Below are positions 1 through 9,597 of a stretch of 64,000 nt of DNA, piece after piece. Both the position numbers and the translations under genes were made by a program. How positions within the stretch are numbered: position 1 is the first letter of the stretch; every line of letters starts with the position of its first letter. This DNA is from an uncultured Dysgonomonas sp. (GTDB lineage Bacteria > Bacteroidota > Bacteroidia > Bacteroidales > Dysgonomonadaceae). A model generated the notes under the pieces. It did not search any database and had not been told where the DNA came from. It saw only the letters and a list, made by a program, of their open reading frames with translations. The stretch is from NCBI GenBank assembly GCA_937995835.1, contig CALKIV010000045.1, forward strand, positions 1 through 64,000, in the 5' to 3' direction.

Positions 1-73
1 GTTGCGGAGGCTGGATTCGAACCAACGACCTTTGGGTTATGAGCCCAACGAGCTGCCACTGCTCCACCCCGCG
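1..73 (-). tRNA. Initiator tRNA-fMet (CAU)
   Basis: Read on the minus strand this folds into a complete cloverleaf with anticodon CAT. Two initiator hallmarks are visible: a C1·A72 mismatch at the top of the acceptor stem (C at 73 opposite A at 3), and three consecutive G-C pairs (GGG/CCC) in the anticodon stem. The T-loop TTCGAAT is intact. It should therefore start translation rather than decode internal Met codons. The 3' end touches the window edge, so whether CCA is encoded cannot be fully seen. Confidence 0.96.
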
Positions 74-85
74 ATTTTGCTGACA

Positions 86-116
86 CAAAGATAGGTATTA
101 TTTGACTACTACCAAA
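86..116 (-). promoter_or_regulatory. Promoter of tRNA-fMet
   Basis: On the minus strand TTTG (113-116), a 19-base spacer and TATCTTTG (86-93) match the Bacteroides vegetative promoter consensus exactly. The box ends 12 bases upstream of the mature tRNA 5' end at 73, which fits a very short 5' leader. Confidence 0.8.
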
Positions 117-192
117 CTATTCCTACTTTATTTTTAATATTTTTCTTACTCATTTCCACTAACGACTAATAAACAGACAGATACAGTCTTAT

Positions 193-1836
193 TTATTTCC
201 AAGCATAACTTAATCCAAAACTCAAGACCTCGTTAAATGAAAAATAACCCCATTTATCATTTCTCTTGGCTCGTCCTATTGAGTCGTCATACTTCATGTA
301 AACATAAAGAGATGTGGAAAAATACCTATTAAGTTTAAACTCAATAGTGGTCTCATGTTCCACCTTCACGGCATCGTAACTCGTATCGTATTTCAAACGA
401 GAACGGATATATGTATAACTGTTTAGGTTGTATTGCATATTAGCATTCATCGTTGAACCAAAAGACGTCTTTGTATATCGTGGTCTATACCCTTCTTCTC
501 CTTTTTTAGGACCGTCCTCATAGCGCACACCATGGTCGTTATTGGCATAAACTTGTCGGCTACCTACATGCTTCAAGTTGAAGGAAAGAGGTGCTAAGTT
601 TATCTTTAGATCAATACCTCTTCCACGTTCTTTTTTAGACTCTTTTTTCAAGCTATACTCCATACCCCCGATACCAAAGTTGACATCTAATGGGGAAAAT
701 GGCCCTCTATCTTTTTTATTCTTATCGTTTTGAGTCTTTTTATAGAACACAGGTGTTTTAGCCTCTAATGTAATAGTATATGCCCAGTTTTTCAGGAAAG
801 ATTGCAACCCCAATGTATTAAATGTCCTCAAGAGGTCATCTCCAATCAGAAAAGAATTATAGTCTGGATTTTTTTCTTTTTCCTCTCTCGACAAAGAAAC
901 TTCTTGGAAGTTAAACCTCCACTCTATCAAATGGTCAAATCTGATTTTATCTTTTCGATATTGAGCTTTAAAATTATGATAGCTCTGTACGTTAAAGTTA
1001 TCATTCGTTTTAGGGTTCCAACTATAAGAGTATGCTCTTTGCGAAAGATTAAGGCTATGTTCTCCATTAAATTTCCAATGAACTTGCTTTATCTTGAAAG
1101 CCTCAATATCTGGAGCAGAAATAGCTACAACGTCTCCAGCTGTCACTAACTCTTTGAAAGGATTTTTATGCTCCACCTGCATTTGCGTGATAGGTGCACT
1201 ACCATCATAGGCCAAGGCATTTGACTTTATAAACTCCGGATATGCCACATAGTAATCCTTACGAGTTTTAGCTATCCGATCGAGTTGAGCCAATTTAGAC
1301 GAGAATGTTTCATCTTCATCGATCAATTGATAATGAGAATTCGCGAACATACGTTTTTTATATAACTCGGAGGCTACAATACTATCTCGATCGACCAAAG
1401 GTGTTTCTTGAATATTCTTTTCAATGACCTTAGTTCGCCTATAATCTAAACTTCGTGGCAATACTTTACCATCAAAAACAACAGGAAGCATTACAGGATC
1501 GAAAAGAATAGTATCTCTGAAGTTCGTGAAAGAATAAAATGGCTCATAGTTCAGTGGCACTATGATCAATCCATTTTTATCTCTAGGAGCATCGATGCGT
1601 TTGAAGGTAGTCAAGTACTCAGTAACGTCAACTAGACGTGGAGCAGAATATCCACCTAAAGTATCTTTCTTGGTAAAAATCTTCAACCTTTCATCAATAT
1701 CAGTAATTTTATTCAACAAGCTGTCTTCCGGATAGTTGAACTCGGGATCCACTATCTGTTTCATATGTCCATTTACATGTTGAGAATGAACGACCAACAA
1801 TATCAAAAATAACAGCAAAGCACTAAAATGCCTCAT
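193..1836 (-). CDS. Outer-membrane beta-barrel-like protein, DUF3078-like
   Basis: A 547-residue exported protein. Residues 1-22 form a signal peptide. Residues 25-230 are a soluble, charged N-terminal part. From about 245 to the C-terminus the sequence alternates polar and aromatic or hydrophobic residues with many Tyr/Asn/Lys turns, as in an outer-membrane barrel. The stretch around residues 255-365 (repeated F/W-aromatic strands, an FQEVSLS segment, then a long strand ending in KTPVF) resembles the DUF3078 family of Bacteroidota outer-membrane proteins, which has no known function. It is a single gene, divergent from the nucleotidyltransferase gene at 2038. A possible -7 box lies on the minus strand at 1899-1906 (TAACTTTG), without a good -33 element. 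The family call is by memory of pattern, not by search. Confidence 0.62.
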   Translation of the reverse strand: MRHFSALLLFLILLVVHSQHVNGHMKQIVDPEFNYPEDSLLNKITDIDERLKIFTKKDTLGGYSAPRLVDVTEYLTTFKRIDAPRDKNGLIIVPLNYEPFYSFTNFRDTILFDPVMLPVVFDGKVLPRSLDYRRTKVIEKNIQETPLVDRDSIVASELYKKRMFANSHYQLIDEDETFSSKLAQLDRIAKTRKDYYVAYPEFIKSNALAYDGSAPITQMQVEHKNPFKELVTAGDVVAISAPDIEAFKIKQVHWKFNGEHSLNLSQRAYSYSWNPKTNDNFNVQSYHNFKAQYRKDKIRFDHLIEWRFNFQEVSLSREEKEKNPDYNSFLIGDDLLRTFNTLGLQSFLKNWAYTITLEAKTPVFYKKTQNDKNKKDRGPFSPLDVNFGIGGMEYSLKKESKKERGRGIDLKINLAPLSFNLKHVGSRQVYANNDHGVRYEDGPKKGEEGYRPRYTKTSFGSTMNANMQYNLNSYTYIRSRLKYDTSYDAVKVEHETTIEFKLNRYFSTSLYVYMKYDDSIGRAKRNDKWGYFSFNEVLSFGLSYAWK

Positions 1837-2037
1837 ACCAAATACGTCTTGTTATATTTAAGAATAAAATTCAAGTAAAAACCACTTACGGTAAGTTACA
1901 AAGTTAACAAATAATACATTTCAACCTAGTTCTCATTTTATTATTATACTATAATTTATCATTCTAGGTAGGAAGAAAATGATTTTTATCGGTTATATTT
2001 GTTTCTTCAACAATCAAAAATAAAAAGATAAGAAAAA

Positions 2038-2943
2038 ATGAAACCAACATTAATGGTATTGGCCGCAGGAATGGGGAGCCGTTATGGAGGCTTAAAACAG
2101 CTAGACGGATTAGGTCCAAATGGAGAAACAATTATGGACTACTCTATCTATGACGCCCAAAAAGCAGGCTTTGGTAAAGTCGTATTTGTTATACGTGAAC
2201 TCTTCGAAAAAGAATTTAGAGAAAAAATTATTTCAAAGTATCAAAATCACATTCAGGTAGAAGTGGTATTTCAGGAGCTGAACAATCTTCCTGAAGGTTA
2301 TGCACTAGATCCTAATAGGGAAAAACCATGGGGAACGAACCATGCAGTAATGATGGGCAAAAATGTGGTTAAAGAACCCTTTGCAGTCATCAATGCTGAT
2401 GATTTCTATGGACGTTCTAGCTACGAAGTTTTAGCAAAAAAACTTATGGAGCTGGAAAACAAACAAAACCACTATTGCATGGTGGGCTATATGCTAAAGA
2501 ACACACTTTCGGAAAGTGGTGCTGTAGCAAGAGGAGTTTGTGAATCAGATGCAAATTCTTTCTTAAAAACAGTGACTGAGCGTACACATATAGAAAGAAA
2601 AGACGAAAAAATACAATATAAAGATACTGATGGATCATGGCATACTGTGCCAGAAGAGGCTCCGGTGTCAATGAACATGTGGGGATTTACTCCTGACTAT
2701 TTTGACTACTCTGATCTATATTTTAAAGACTTCTTAGAACAAAATACATCAAACCTAAAAGCTGAATATTATATTCCGTATGTGATTGATATATTAATCC
2801 AAAATAAAAAAGCAGACGTTACTATATTAGAGACTCCTGAAAAATGGTTTGGCGTAACTTATGCTGCTGATAGACCTGCTGTAGTGGCTAAACTAGAAGA
2901 ATTAGTCAAAGCTGGAGTATATCCATCTCCTTTGTGGAAATGA
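2038..2943 (+). CDS. Sugar-nucleotide nucleotidyltransferase family protein
   Basis: A 301-residue soluble nucleotidyltransferase of the glucose-1-phosphate thymidylyl/MobA-like fold. Residues 8-20 carry the nucleotide-binding signature LAAGMGSRYGG followed by a Lys, and DD at 121-122 (in INADDFYG) is the expected metal-binding pair. An internal EAPVSMNMWGF segment near residue 210 fits the sugar-phosphate side of the fold. The exact sugar and nucleotide cannot be told from sequence; in Bacteroidetes this subfamily is usually annotated only as nucleotidyltransferase. A -7 box TATATTTG at 1994-2001 lies 37 bases before the start codon. The gene stands alone between a divergent membrane-protein gene and the aldolase gene. 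Confidence 0.75.
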   Translation: MKPTLMVLAAGMGSRYGGLKQLDGLGPNGETIMDYSIYDAQKAGFGKVVFVIRELFEKEFREKIISKYQNHIQVEVVFQELNNLPEGYALDPNREKPWGTNHAVMMGKNVVKEPFAVINADDFYGRSSYEVLAKKLMELENKQNHYCMVGYMLKNTLSESGAVARGVCESDANSFLKTVTERTHIERKDEKIQYKDTDGSWHTVPEEAPVSMNMWGFTPDYFDYSDLYFKDFLEQNTSNLKAEYYIPYVIDILIQNKKADVTILETPEKWFGVTYAADRPAVVAKLEELVKAGVYPSPLWK

Positions 2944-3178
2944 AAATAAATATTATCAATTACTTATTTCTATTTTTAACACTATTCTTGCCATTTAATT
3001 TATTAAATTTGTAGTGGTATTAAGTTATACACAGGGAAATGAGCTTGTATCTTGAATAAAACTATTCAGATGAGCACAAACAACATTTTTCATATGTTGT
3101 ATAACAAGAAAAAATTGACTCAATTAATATTTAAAAAGATTAGTGAGTAAATCAAATTTTAACATTAAAATAACAACA

Positions 3179-4177
3179 ATGATTAATTACAAAGATTTAG
3201 GTTTAGTAAATACCAGAGAGATGTTCAAAAAGGCTATTGCTGGCAAATATGCTATTGCAGCCTTTAACTTCAATAACTTGGAGCAACTTCAAGCTATTGT
3301 TGGAGCAGCAGTTGAAACCAATTCTCCAGTGATTCTACAAGTTTCTAGTGGAGCACGTAAGTATGCTAATCAAACACTTCTTCGCTATTTGGCACAAGGA
3401 GCAGTAGAATATGCTAAAGAATTGTCTAAAGGTGCAGGTGTGCCTATCGCACTACACCTTGACCATGGTGACTCTTTAGAATTGTGTAAATCGTGTATCG
3501 AAATGGGATTCTCATCAGTAATGATCGATGGCTCTCACCTTCCATATGAAGAAAATATTGCTTTGACTAAACAAGTAGTAGAATACGCTCATCAATTTGA
3601 TGTGACTGTAGAAGGAGAACTTGGAGTACTTGCTGGTATTGAGGATGATGTTGTTGCAGAACACCACACATACACAGAGCCAGATGAAGTAATCGACTTC
3701 GTTACAAGAACAGGTGTAGACTCACTTGCTATTTCAATTGGGACATCACATGGTGCTAACAAATTTACACCTGACCAATGTACTAAACAAGCTGACGGAA
3801 CATTGCTTCCTCCTCCTCTACGTTTCGATATTCTTGAAGAAATCGAGAAGAGAATCCCTGGATTCCCTATCGTGCTTCACGGATCATCTTCAGTGCCTCA
3901 AGATCAAGTAGCTCTGATCAACAAATATGGAGGTCACCTAAAAGATGCAATCGGTATTCCAGAAGAACAATTGCGTAAGGCTGCCGCTTCTTCTGTTTGC
4001 AAAATCAATATCGACTCTGACGGACGTCTAGCAATGACTGCTGCTGTTCGTAAAGTATTCGTTGAGCATCCAGAAGAGTTTGACCCACGTAAATATCTTG
4101 GACCAGCTCGTGACAACTTGAAAAACTTGTACATGCACAAGATCAAGAACGTACTTGGTAGCGAAAACAAAGCATAA
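3179..4177 (+). CDS. fba: Class II fructose-1,6-bisphosphate aldolase
   Basis: Catalyses the reversible cleavage of fructose-1,6-bisphosphate to DHAP and glyceraldehyde-3-phosphate in glycolysis and gluconeogenesis. The 332-residue protein shows the zinc and substrate motifs of class II enzymes: LHLDHGDS, VEGELGVLAG, SIGTSHGANKF and IVLHGSSSVP. ATG 3179 is chosen because it gives the family-typical N-terminus MINYKDLGLVNTREMF; an upstream GTG at 3143 would add 12 unconserved residues. A long leader of about 165 bases follows a -7-like box TAAATTTG at 3004-3011, with no convincing -33 box. The gene is monocistronic and ends in a strong terminator at 4203. Confidence 0.95.
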   Translation: MINYKDLGLVNTREMFKKAIAGKYAIAAFNFNNLEQLQAIVGAAVETNSPVILQVSSGARKYANQTLLRYLAQGAVEYAKELSKGAGVPIALHLDHGDSLELCKSCIEMGFSSVMIDGSHLPYEENIALTKQVVEYAHQFDVTVEGELGVLAGIEDDVVAEHHTYTEPDEVIDFVTRTGVDSLAISIGTSHGANKFTPDQCTKQADGTLLPPPLRFDILEEIEKRIPGFPIVLHGSSSVPQDQVALINKYGGHLKDAIGIPEEQLRKAAASSVCKINIDSDGRLAMTAAVRKVFVEHPEEFDPRKYLGPARDNLKNLYMHKIKNVLGSENKA

Positions 4178-4202
4178 GCCAATACTTTTTGCAATATATA
4201 GT

Positions 4203-4240
4203 AAAGGGACTCATAAATGTATGAGTCCCTTTTGTTTTTC
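4203..4240 (+). terminator. Rho-independent terminator of fba
   Basis: A perfect 13-bp stem (4203-4215 with 4220-4232), AATG loop, followed by a T-rich run. The -33 box of the next gene's promoter (TTTG 4231-4234) overlaps the base of the stem and the start of the tail. Confidence 0.9.
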
Positions 4241-4261
4241 TATCTTATTGCACTAAATTTG
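4231..4261 (+). promoter_or_regulatory. Promoter of prmA
   Basis: TTTG (4231-4234), 19-base spacer, TAAATTTG (4254-4261): an exact match to the Bacteroides vegetative promoter. It implies a leader of roughly 130 bases before the prmA start codon. Confidence 0.75.
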
Positions 4262-4399
4262 TGCCAGAAAATTAAAACATATACAATATCACTGGTAAGA
4301 TCATATTAAGATCTTACTTCTTTTATTTTAGACATGCGTTGAAGAAAAGCTGATCGCAGCAATGTCTATCTTAGACTATAAATAGATTAAAACTTAAAG

Positions 4400-5242
4400 A
4401 TGAAAAAATATATAGAAGTAGAGTTAAAATTGACACCATACAATGAGGCAATCAAAGATGTGGTAATCGCTCATATGGGCGAGATGGGGTATGACAGTTT
4501 CAGAGAGGAAGAAGAAGTCACCTTTGCATATATTGAAAAAACGCTATTCGATGAAGAGGCTTTAAAATATATGACCGAAGAATTTCCCTTCGATCTAGAA
4601 ATAGCATATTCTGTTTCTGAGCTAGAAGAGAAAAACTGGAACGAGGAATGGGAAAAAAACTATTTTGAACCTATTGTTATTGATGATATTTGCGTGGTAA
4701 AAAGTTCTTTTCACACCAATACGCCTGACTGCAAATATACCATTACTATAAATCCTAAGATGGCATTTGGCACAGGACATCATCAAACCACCATCTTGAT
4801 GCTTCAACACATCTTGAAAACCGACTTCACTAGCCAGACTGTCTTGGATATGGGCTGTGGAACAGCTATCCTTGCCATCCTGGCATCAATGAGAGGAGCT
4901 AAAGATCTTGTGGCTATTGATATTGACGAATGGGCATATGACAACGCCATCGAAAATCTTGAGATGAATAATATTAAGAATGTTTCGATCCAAATCGGCG
5001 GCGCTGATCTATTAGGAAATAAAACATTTGACACAATTATCGCGAATATCAATCGCAACATCCTTCTCGAAGACATGCATGCTTATAGTGCAGTTCTAAA
5101 CAAAGGAGGTTGTCTCTATATGAGTGGATTCTACACTGAAGATATTGACGCTATCAAAACAGAAGCGACTAAACATAAGCTTGTATTCGACTCATTCACT
5201 CAAAGAGATAATTGGGCTAGCGTAAAGTTTATAAAAGAGTAA
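4400..5242 (+). CDS. prmA: Ribosomal protein L11 methyltransferase
   Basis: Cytoplasmic SAM-dependent methyltransferase that trimethylates ribosomal protein L11. The 280-residue protein has an N-terminal L11-binding-type domain (residues 1-100, with the NWNEEWEKNYFEP segment) and a C-terminal Rossmann methyltransferase domain. Diagnostic motifs are PKMAFGTGHHQTT, SAM motif I DMGCGTAILAI, acidic motif II IDIDEWA, and IIANINRNIL (the NIN catalytic-pocket motif). Length is close to the family norm. It has its own promoter at 4231 and an unusually long leader; the MFS gene follows 68 bases later. Confidence 0.93.
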   Translation: MKKYIEVELKLTPYNEAIKDVVIAHMGEMGYDSFREEEEVTFAYIEKTLFDEEALKYMTEEFPFDLEIAYSVSELEEKNWNEEWEKNYFEPIVIDDICVVKSSFHTNTPDCKYTITINPKMAFGTGHHQTTILMLQHILKTDFTSQTVLDMGCGTAILAILASMRGAKDLVAIDIDEWAYDNAIENLEMNNIKNVSIQIGGADLLGNKTFDTIIANINRNILLEDMHAYSAVLNKGGCLYMSGFYTEDIDAIKTEATKHKLVFDSFTQRDNWASVKFIKE

Positions 5243-5310
5243 TAATTCAATCTAATTTACTAAAGTCACATATTTTTAATTTTGGCATCATATAAAAACA
5301 AAAGCCATAA

Positions 5311-6537
5311 ATGACTAAACAAGAAACAGCAACAACTTCTAAAATAAGAATGCGTATCGCAGCTCTTGCCCTGTTTGTTGCTCAAGGAGTTGTTTTTGCT
5401 AGCTGGGCTAGCAGACTTCCAGACATCAAAGCTGATTTTAATGTCGCAGATTTACTGCAATTCAGCATCGTTTTATTCTTGATTCCAATAGGGAAATTTG
5501 TTGCAATACCACTTGTCAGCTTTCTATTTCCTCGCATCGGTAGCAAGAAAACCGTATTAATCAGCATACTAGGCTTCACCTTATCACTATTTGTCATCGG
5601 TTTTATCAGTTCTGATGTCTACTCTCTAGGTGTAGTTATGTTTTTCTTTGGCATGTTTTGGAACATGACTGATATCTCCTTAAATACCCAAGCCATAGAG
5701 GTAGAGAAATTGTATGGAAGTCCTATTATTGCCACATTCCATGCCAGTTGGAGTCTCGCGGCGTGTATAGGAGCATTGATTGGTTATTTTATGATCAATC
5801 TAGGCATCAATCCTCGTATGCACTTTGTTATCATCACAATTTTGGCCGTATTATTGATCATTAGCAATTACAAATTTCTACCTGAAGTTCAACAAAACAA
5901 CAGCTTAGCTAAGAATACAAAGAAAGAAATTGGTCTTTGGGATCTTATCAAAAAGAGACAAGTTCCAGAAGTTCTACTCATCTATCTAGGTCTGATATGG
6001 CTATCAGCACTTATCGTTGAGAACACCATGTTTGACTGGAGTGATATCTATTTCAATTCTGTGATCAAAGCACCCGAGTCTTTACAAATAGGGTTCTTGG
6101 TCTTCATGACCATGATGTTTATTGGTCGTATGATCACGAATGTGCTATATTCTTATTGGACTAAAATTAATGTACTAAAAGTAGCCGGCATCTTTATATT
6201 CTCAGGCTTTGTTATTTCATCACTTGGAATTGACATGGCAGAGGAAATGATTTTCAAAGTTATTATCAGCTCAACAGGATTTATGCTCATCGGACTTGGA
6301 ATTTCTTGTGTTGTACCAACACTCTATAGCATCGTTGCTGAAAAATCTTCAACACCTCCGGGTCTAGCTTTGACTATCATGTCGAGCATAAGCTTTGCAG
6401 GTCCACTGATATCCCCCCTTATGGTAGGATATATTTCACACAACTTCAAATTAGAGTGGGCATATTTTGCTGTGGGGATTGTAGGAGGCTTGTGTATTTT
6501 CCTTATCACGTTTTTCAGTAAGACATTGAGAAAGTAA
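5311..6537 (+). CDS. Major facilitator superfamily transporter (YbjJ/fucose-permease-like)
   Basis: A 408-residue inner-membrane protein with about 12 hydrophobic segments in two six-helix halves separated by a charged loop (about residues 196-220, rich in Lys). The N-terminus after helix 1 reads FASWASRLPDIKADF, which is characteristic of the YbjJ-like branch of sugar-permease-type MFS proteins; GSKKTVL between helices 2 and 3 is the degenerate MFS motif A. The substrate is unknown. A -7-like box TAATTTTG lies at 5277-5284. The gene ends before a symmetrical terminator at 6561 shared with the convergent MBOAT gene. Confidence 0.8.
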   Translation: MTKQETATTSKIRMRIAALALFVAQGVVFASWASRLPDIKADFNVADLLQFSIVLFLIPIGKFVAIPLVSFLFPRIGSKKTVLISILGFTLSLFVIGFISSDVYSLGVVMFFFGMFWNMTDISLNTQAIEVEKLYGSPIIATFHASWSLAACIGALIGYFMINLGINPRMHFVIITILAVLLIISNYKFLPEVQQNNSLAKNTKKEIGLWDLIKKRQVPEVLLIYLGLIWLSALIVENTMFDWSDIYFNSVIKAPESLQIGFLVFMTMMFIGRMITNVLYSYWTKINVLKVAGIFIFSGFVISSLGIDMAEEMIFKVIISSTGFMLIGLGISCVVPTLYSIVAEKSSTPPGLALTIMSSISFAGPLISPLMVGYISHNFKLEWAYFAVGIVGGLCIFLITFFSKTLRK

Positions 6538-6560
6538 TATCAAATTTTAATTAGAATAAG

Positions 6561-6593
6561 AAAGGGTTTCAATATCGATTGAAACCCTTTTTA
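6561..6593. terminator. Bidirectional terminator between MFS and MBOAT genes
   Basis: A perfect 13-bp stem (6561-6573 with 6578-6590), loop ATCG, followed by TTTTT on the plus strand and a T-rich run on the minus strand. It sits between convergent genes. Confidence 0.85.
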
Positions 6594-6652
6594 TATATTT
6601 TATAATCACTCCACGAAGCCTGCAGAGCTATAATTTCAATAGCCTCTTATCG

Positions 6653-8176
6653 TTAAAACTGAAAGTATATAAACGGCTGTGTATCACTCGATGCTGTAGC
6701 GTATACCAACCAAAAGACTAGAGCAAGAATAGCAGCTTTTAATAACAATGGCGTCATGGTATAATATTCTTTGATCTTATTGACCAGTTTTTCAGGTAAG
6801 AAGTGCATTACAAAACCAATAGCAATCAGAATAAATACATTTTGATAGCCCTTAATCACTGCCGACCAAGCATCAGGCGTAAAGGTCATTTTCCCAATGT
6901 TAGTGATCACCGTTAAAGCCGACTCAAAATCTTCAGCTCTGAAGAAGATCCAACAGAACGCCACAAAGTGGAAAGTGAACACAATTCTGATAAAACGAAT
7001 AACAAAATTGTCAGGCAATTTGATATACTGCTTGAAGAATCTTTCTATTGCTAAAAACACGCCATGAAGTGCCCCCCAGAGGACGAAAGTCCATGAGGCT
7101 CCATGCCAAAAGCCTCCAATCAACATGGTGATGATAAGATTAATATATGTTCTTACTTTTCCTGCTCTATTTCCACCTAATGAGATATAAAGGTAGTCCC
7201 GAAGCCATGAAGAAAGAGAGATATGCCATCTTCGCCAAAATTCTGTGACCGATTTCGACTTATACGGTGTATAAAAGTTCGGTGGAATAGTAAACCCCAT
7301 CAAGAGCGCTAGACCAATTGCCATATCAGAATACCCTGAAAAATCACAATAAATTTGCAAAGCATACCCGTAAACAGCCATCAGCGTTTCGAACGGCGAA
7401 TAACTCAATGGAGACTCAAATACACGTCCAACAAAGTTTATTGATATATAATCGGAGATGATAGACTTTTTAACCAGCCCCACCATTATCAAGAAAATAG
7501 CTTCACCTGCCTGCTTTTTTCTCAATACCAACCGATCATACATTTGTGGTAAAAAGTCTTTTGCCCGAATAATTGGTCCTGCTACCAATTTAGGGAAAAA
7601 GGTAATATAAAAACAAAAGTCAAGCGTTGAACGTGCAGGCTCCATCTGCCTTCTATATAAGTCTATCGCATAACTAATGGCCTCAAAGACAAAGAACGAT
7701 ATTCCGATGGGAAGAATCAGATCTACTTCTGCCCACTTGTGTTCAACAAATGAGTTGATATTGCTTATAAAGAAGTTCGTGTATTTATAATATGCCAAGA
7801 CACCTAAGTTGCCCAAAACGACAATCAACATCAAGGTTTTCCGTTTCCATTTTTCCTTTTCGTAATACATCAGACGAGAAACCCAATCCGTCAATATAGC
7901 ACACGCCATCAACAGAATATAAAAATTGTGCCCAGCTTTGTAATAAAAGAAAATAGAAAATGCAATAACATATATCCGCCTGAACAAGAATTTATCAGCG
8001 CCTTTTACAAGAACATAAATAAAATAAAAGACTACAAACAAGCCAAGAAACAGAGAACTATTAAACAACAATGGGTTGCTTGGATCATAGGTAGTCCACT
8101 CATGCCAATACTCAGCACAAGTATTGAACAAATCGTTATCTAGCGTTAACCCTAGTATGTTGTAAAAAAGATTCAA
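6653..8176 (-). CDS. MBOAT-family O-acyltransferase (AlgI/PatA-like)
   Basis: A 507-residue polytopic membrane enzyme that, by family, moves acyl (usually acetyl) groups across the inner membrane for attachment to an extracytoplasmic polymer. About a dozen hydrophobic segments are visible. The active-site region is intact: EFWRRWHISLSSWLRDYLY carries the first conserved His, and GGFWHGASW carries the invariant membrane-embedded His. It overlaps the upstream SGNH gene by 4 bases, so the two are translationally coupled; together with the third SGNH gene they form one operon on the minus strand. The acceptor is unknown; the LysM domain on the partner points to peptidoglycan, though alginate-like or other surface glycans are possible. 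Confidence 0.9.
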   Translation of the reverse strand: MNLFYNILGLTLDNDLFNTCAEYWHEWTTYDPSNPLLFNSSLFLGLFVVFYFIYVLVKGADKFLFRRIYVIAFSIFFYYKAGHNFYILLMACAILTDWVSRLMYYEKEKWKRKTLMLIVVLGNLGVLAYYKYTNFFISNINSFVEHKWAEVDLILPIGISFFVFEAISYAIDLYRRQMEPARSTLDFCFYITFFPKLVAGPIIRAKDFLPQMYDRLVLRKKQAGEAIFLIMVGLVKKSIISDYISINFVGRVFESPLSYSPFETLMAVYGYALQIYCDFSGYSDMAIGLALLMGFTIPPNFYTPYKSKSVTEFWRRWHISLSSWLRDYLYISLGGNRAGKVRTYINLIITMLIGGFWHGASWTFVLWGALHGVFLAIERFFKQYIKLPDNFVIRFIRIVFTFHFVAFCWIFFRAEDFESALTVITNIGKMTFTPDAWSAVIKGYQNVFILIAIGFVMHFLPEKLVNKIKEYYTMTPLLLKAAILALVFWLVYATASSDTQPFIYFQF

Positions 8177-9585
8177 TCTATTCTTCTCTCTTTAAATTGT
8201 TTATAAGCTTCTAAAAAATCCTCTGCAAACATTTCTCCTTGTGCCTGATAGCCTTTGATTGTATAATGTATTTTATCTCTAGCGATAATACTTGCATATT
8301 TTCCACCATCTAAGATGCCTTTTGTTCCTCCCATCTTAGTATATAGATCCCAAACAGGTACATTCTCTAACTGCATCAAAGCAGTGCTATAGTCTCCCAC
8401 CAAAGTATTTTCAGTTCTACGTCGCACTAAAGATGGTGGAGGAGTCATCACCAATACTATCGATCCCGGATATTCAGATCGAATTTTACTGATCATCTCT
8501 TGCACCTTTTGAACGTATTGCTCTGTAGATAGTTTTTGATATGATTCATTTGTTCCAAAAGATAGCACAACCAAGTCGGGCTTTAAGATAGCCAGCTGTC
8601 TGAAAAACAATGGATATTTTATATAATCGGACAATTTAGCACCATTAACACCAATACAGTGATAAATCAAACCAGGCTTATCATTTTCGAGAACAAAACC
8701 GTTGATATCATGACTTCGGATATTTCCTCTAGAATATACCGAGATATTGTTCAAAGGTTCTGGAGAAATAAACGATGAATAATAAGGATAGCTTTGTAAG
8801 TCAACATAGTCTCTTTTCCTCACAGGAACACTTCTCGTTGTTGTCTTTACTTTCCCTGAGTTTGGTATTCTTAACGTACTGCCAGCTTGGATATTATCAG
8901 AGGAAGGGAGTTTATTTTCCTCCTTTATTGCATTTATTGTGGTTTTGTAGTTGGCTGCAATAACAGAAAGAGTTTCACCTCGCCTTATTCGGTGGATGGT
9001 GTAGCCCTTTTCTTTGTTTTTTTGCTCTACTACCTGAGTTATAGGGATATCTGTTAGGGAAATTTGATACTGTGACTCTTCTGTTGAATACAACACCTTT
9101 ATCGAATTGAACGGTAACTCTTTTATAGTATTAATTTGTATTTTAAAGTTCGAATCATCTGTAGACAAACCAATACCACTAAGTCCGATCTTCATGGCAG
9201 AAGAAATGGGAGAAACATTTAGTCTCCCTTTCCAATTGGTAGTACTAGTATATTTTACAGATCGTGTACCATTTGTTTTTGCCAAATTGTACGGAAAAGT
9301 GAATCCATAGCCCCCATCGCCAAACTGGCTCTGTAAAGATTTACGAATCACATCTGTTAAGAAATCAGCTTGTATATGCGAATCACCGACATGTACAATA
9401 TTTATTTTCCAAGCTCGACTATTCTCCAATTGGTAAAGTCTCTCAAAAACAGAGTCTAACATCTCTTGATTAGTAAAAACCACTTTCGCTGTCGTGTCAT
9501 CCACGCGCTCTTCCGCCTGCACTTTTGTTAAACTGCAAACAAAGAAAGTAATTATAACTAAACTTAAATATTTCACATCCATCAT
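8173..9585 (-). CDS. Exported SGNH hydrolase/acyltransferase with embedded LysM domain
   Basis: A 470-residue exported protein (signal peptide about 1-24, ending in VQA). SGNH block I is GDSHIQ at residues 67-72, block III GTNE at 344-347, and the catalytic Asp-x-x-His lies in RDKIHYTIKG near residue 440. A LysM peptidoglycan-binding module (about 194-242, YTIHRIRRGETLSVIAANY onward) is inserted inside the SGNH fold between blocks I and III, not added at an end. By analogy with PatB/AlgX-type partners of MBOAT proteins it may transfer or remove acetyl groups on cell-wall glycan. It overlaps the MBOAT gene by 4 bases and starts 12 bases after the second SGNH gene. The direction of the reaction cannot be inferred from sequence. 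Confidence 0.85.
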   Translation of the reverse strand: MMDVKYLSLVIITFFVCSLTKVQAEERVDDTTAKVVFTNQEMLDSVFERLYQLENSRAWKINIVHVGDSHIQADFLTDVIRKSLQSQFGDGGYGFTFPYNLAKTNGTRSVKYTSTTNWKGRLNVSPISSAMKIGLSGIGLSTDDSNFKIQINTIKELPFNSIKVLYSTEESQYQISLTDIPITQVVEQKNKEKGYTIHRIRRGETLSVIAANYKTTINAIKEENKLPSSDNIQAGSTLRIPNSGKVKTTTRSVPVRKRDYVDLQSYPYYSSFISPEPLNNISVYSRGNIRSHDINGFVLENDKPGLIYHCIGVNGAKLSDYIKYPLFFRQLAILKPDLVVLSFGTNESYQKLSTEQYVQKVQEMISKIRSEYPGSIVLVMTPPPSLVRRRTENTLVGDYSTALMQLENVPVWDLYTKMGGTKGILDGGKYASIIARDKIHYTIKGYQAQGEMFAEDFLEAYKQFKERRID

Positions 9586-9597
9586 GACTCCCCTACC

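Noticed and set aside
3143..3178. GTG start giving 12 extra residues on the aldolase
   Set aside because: The extension is unlike the family; ATG 3179 gives the conserved N-terminus.
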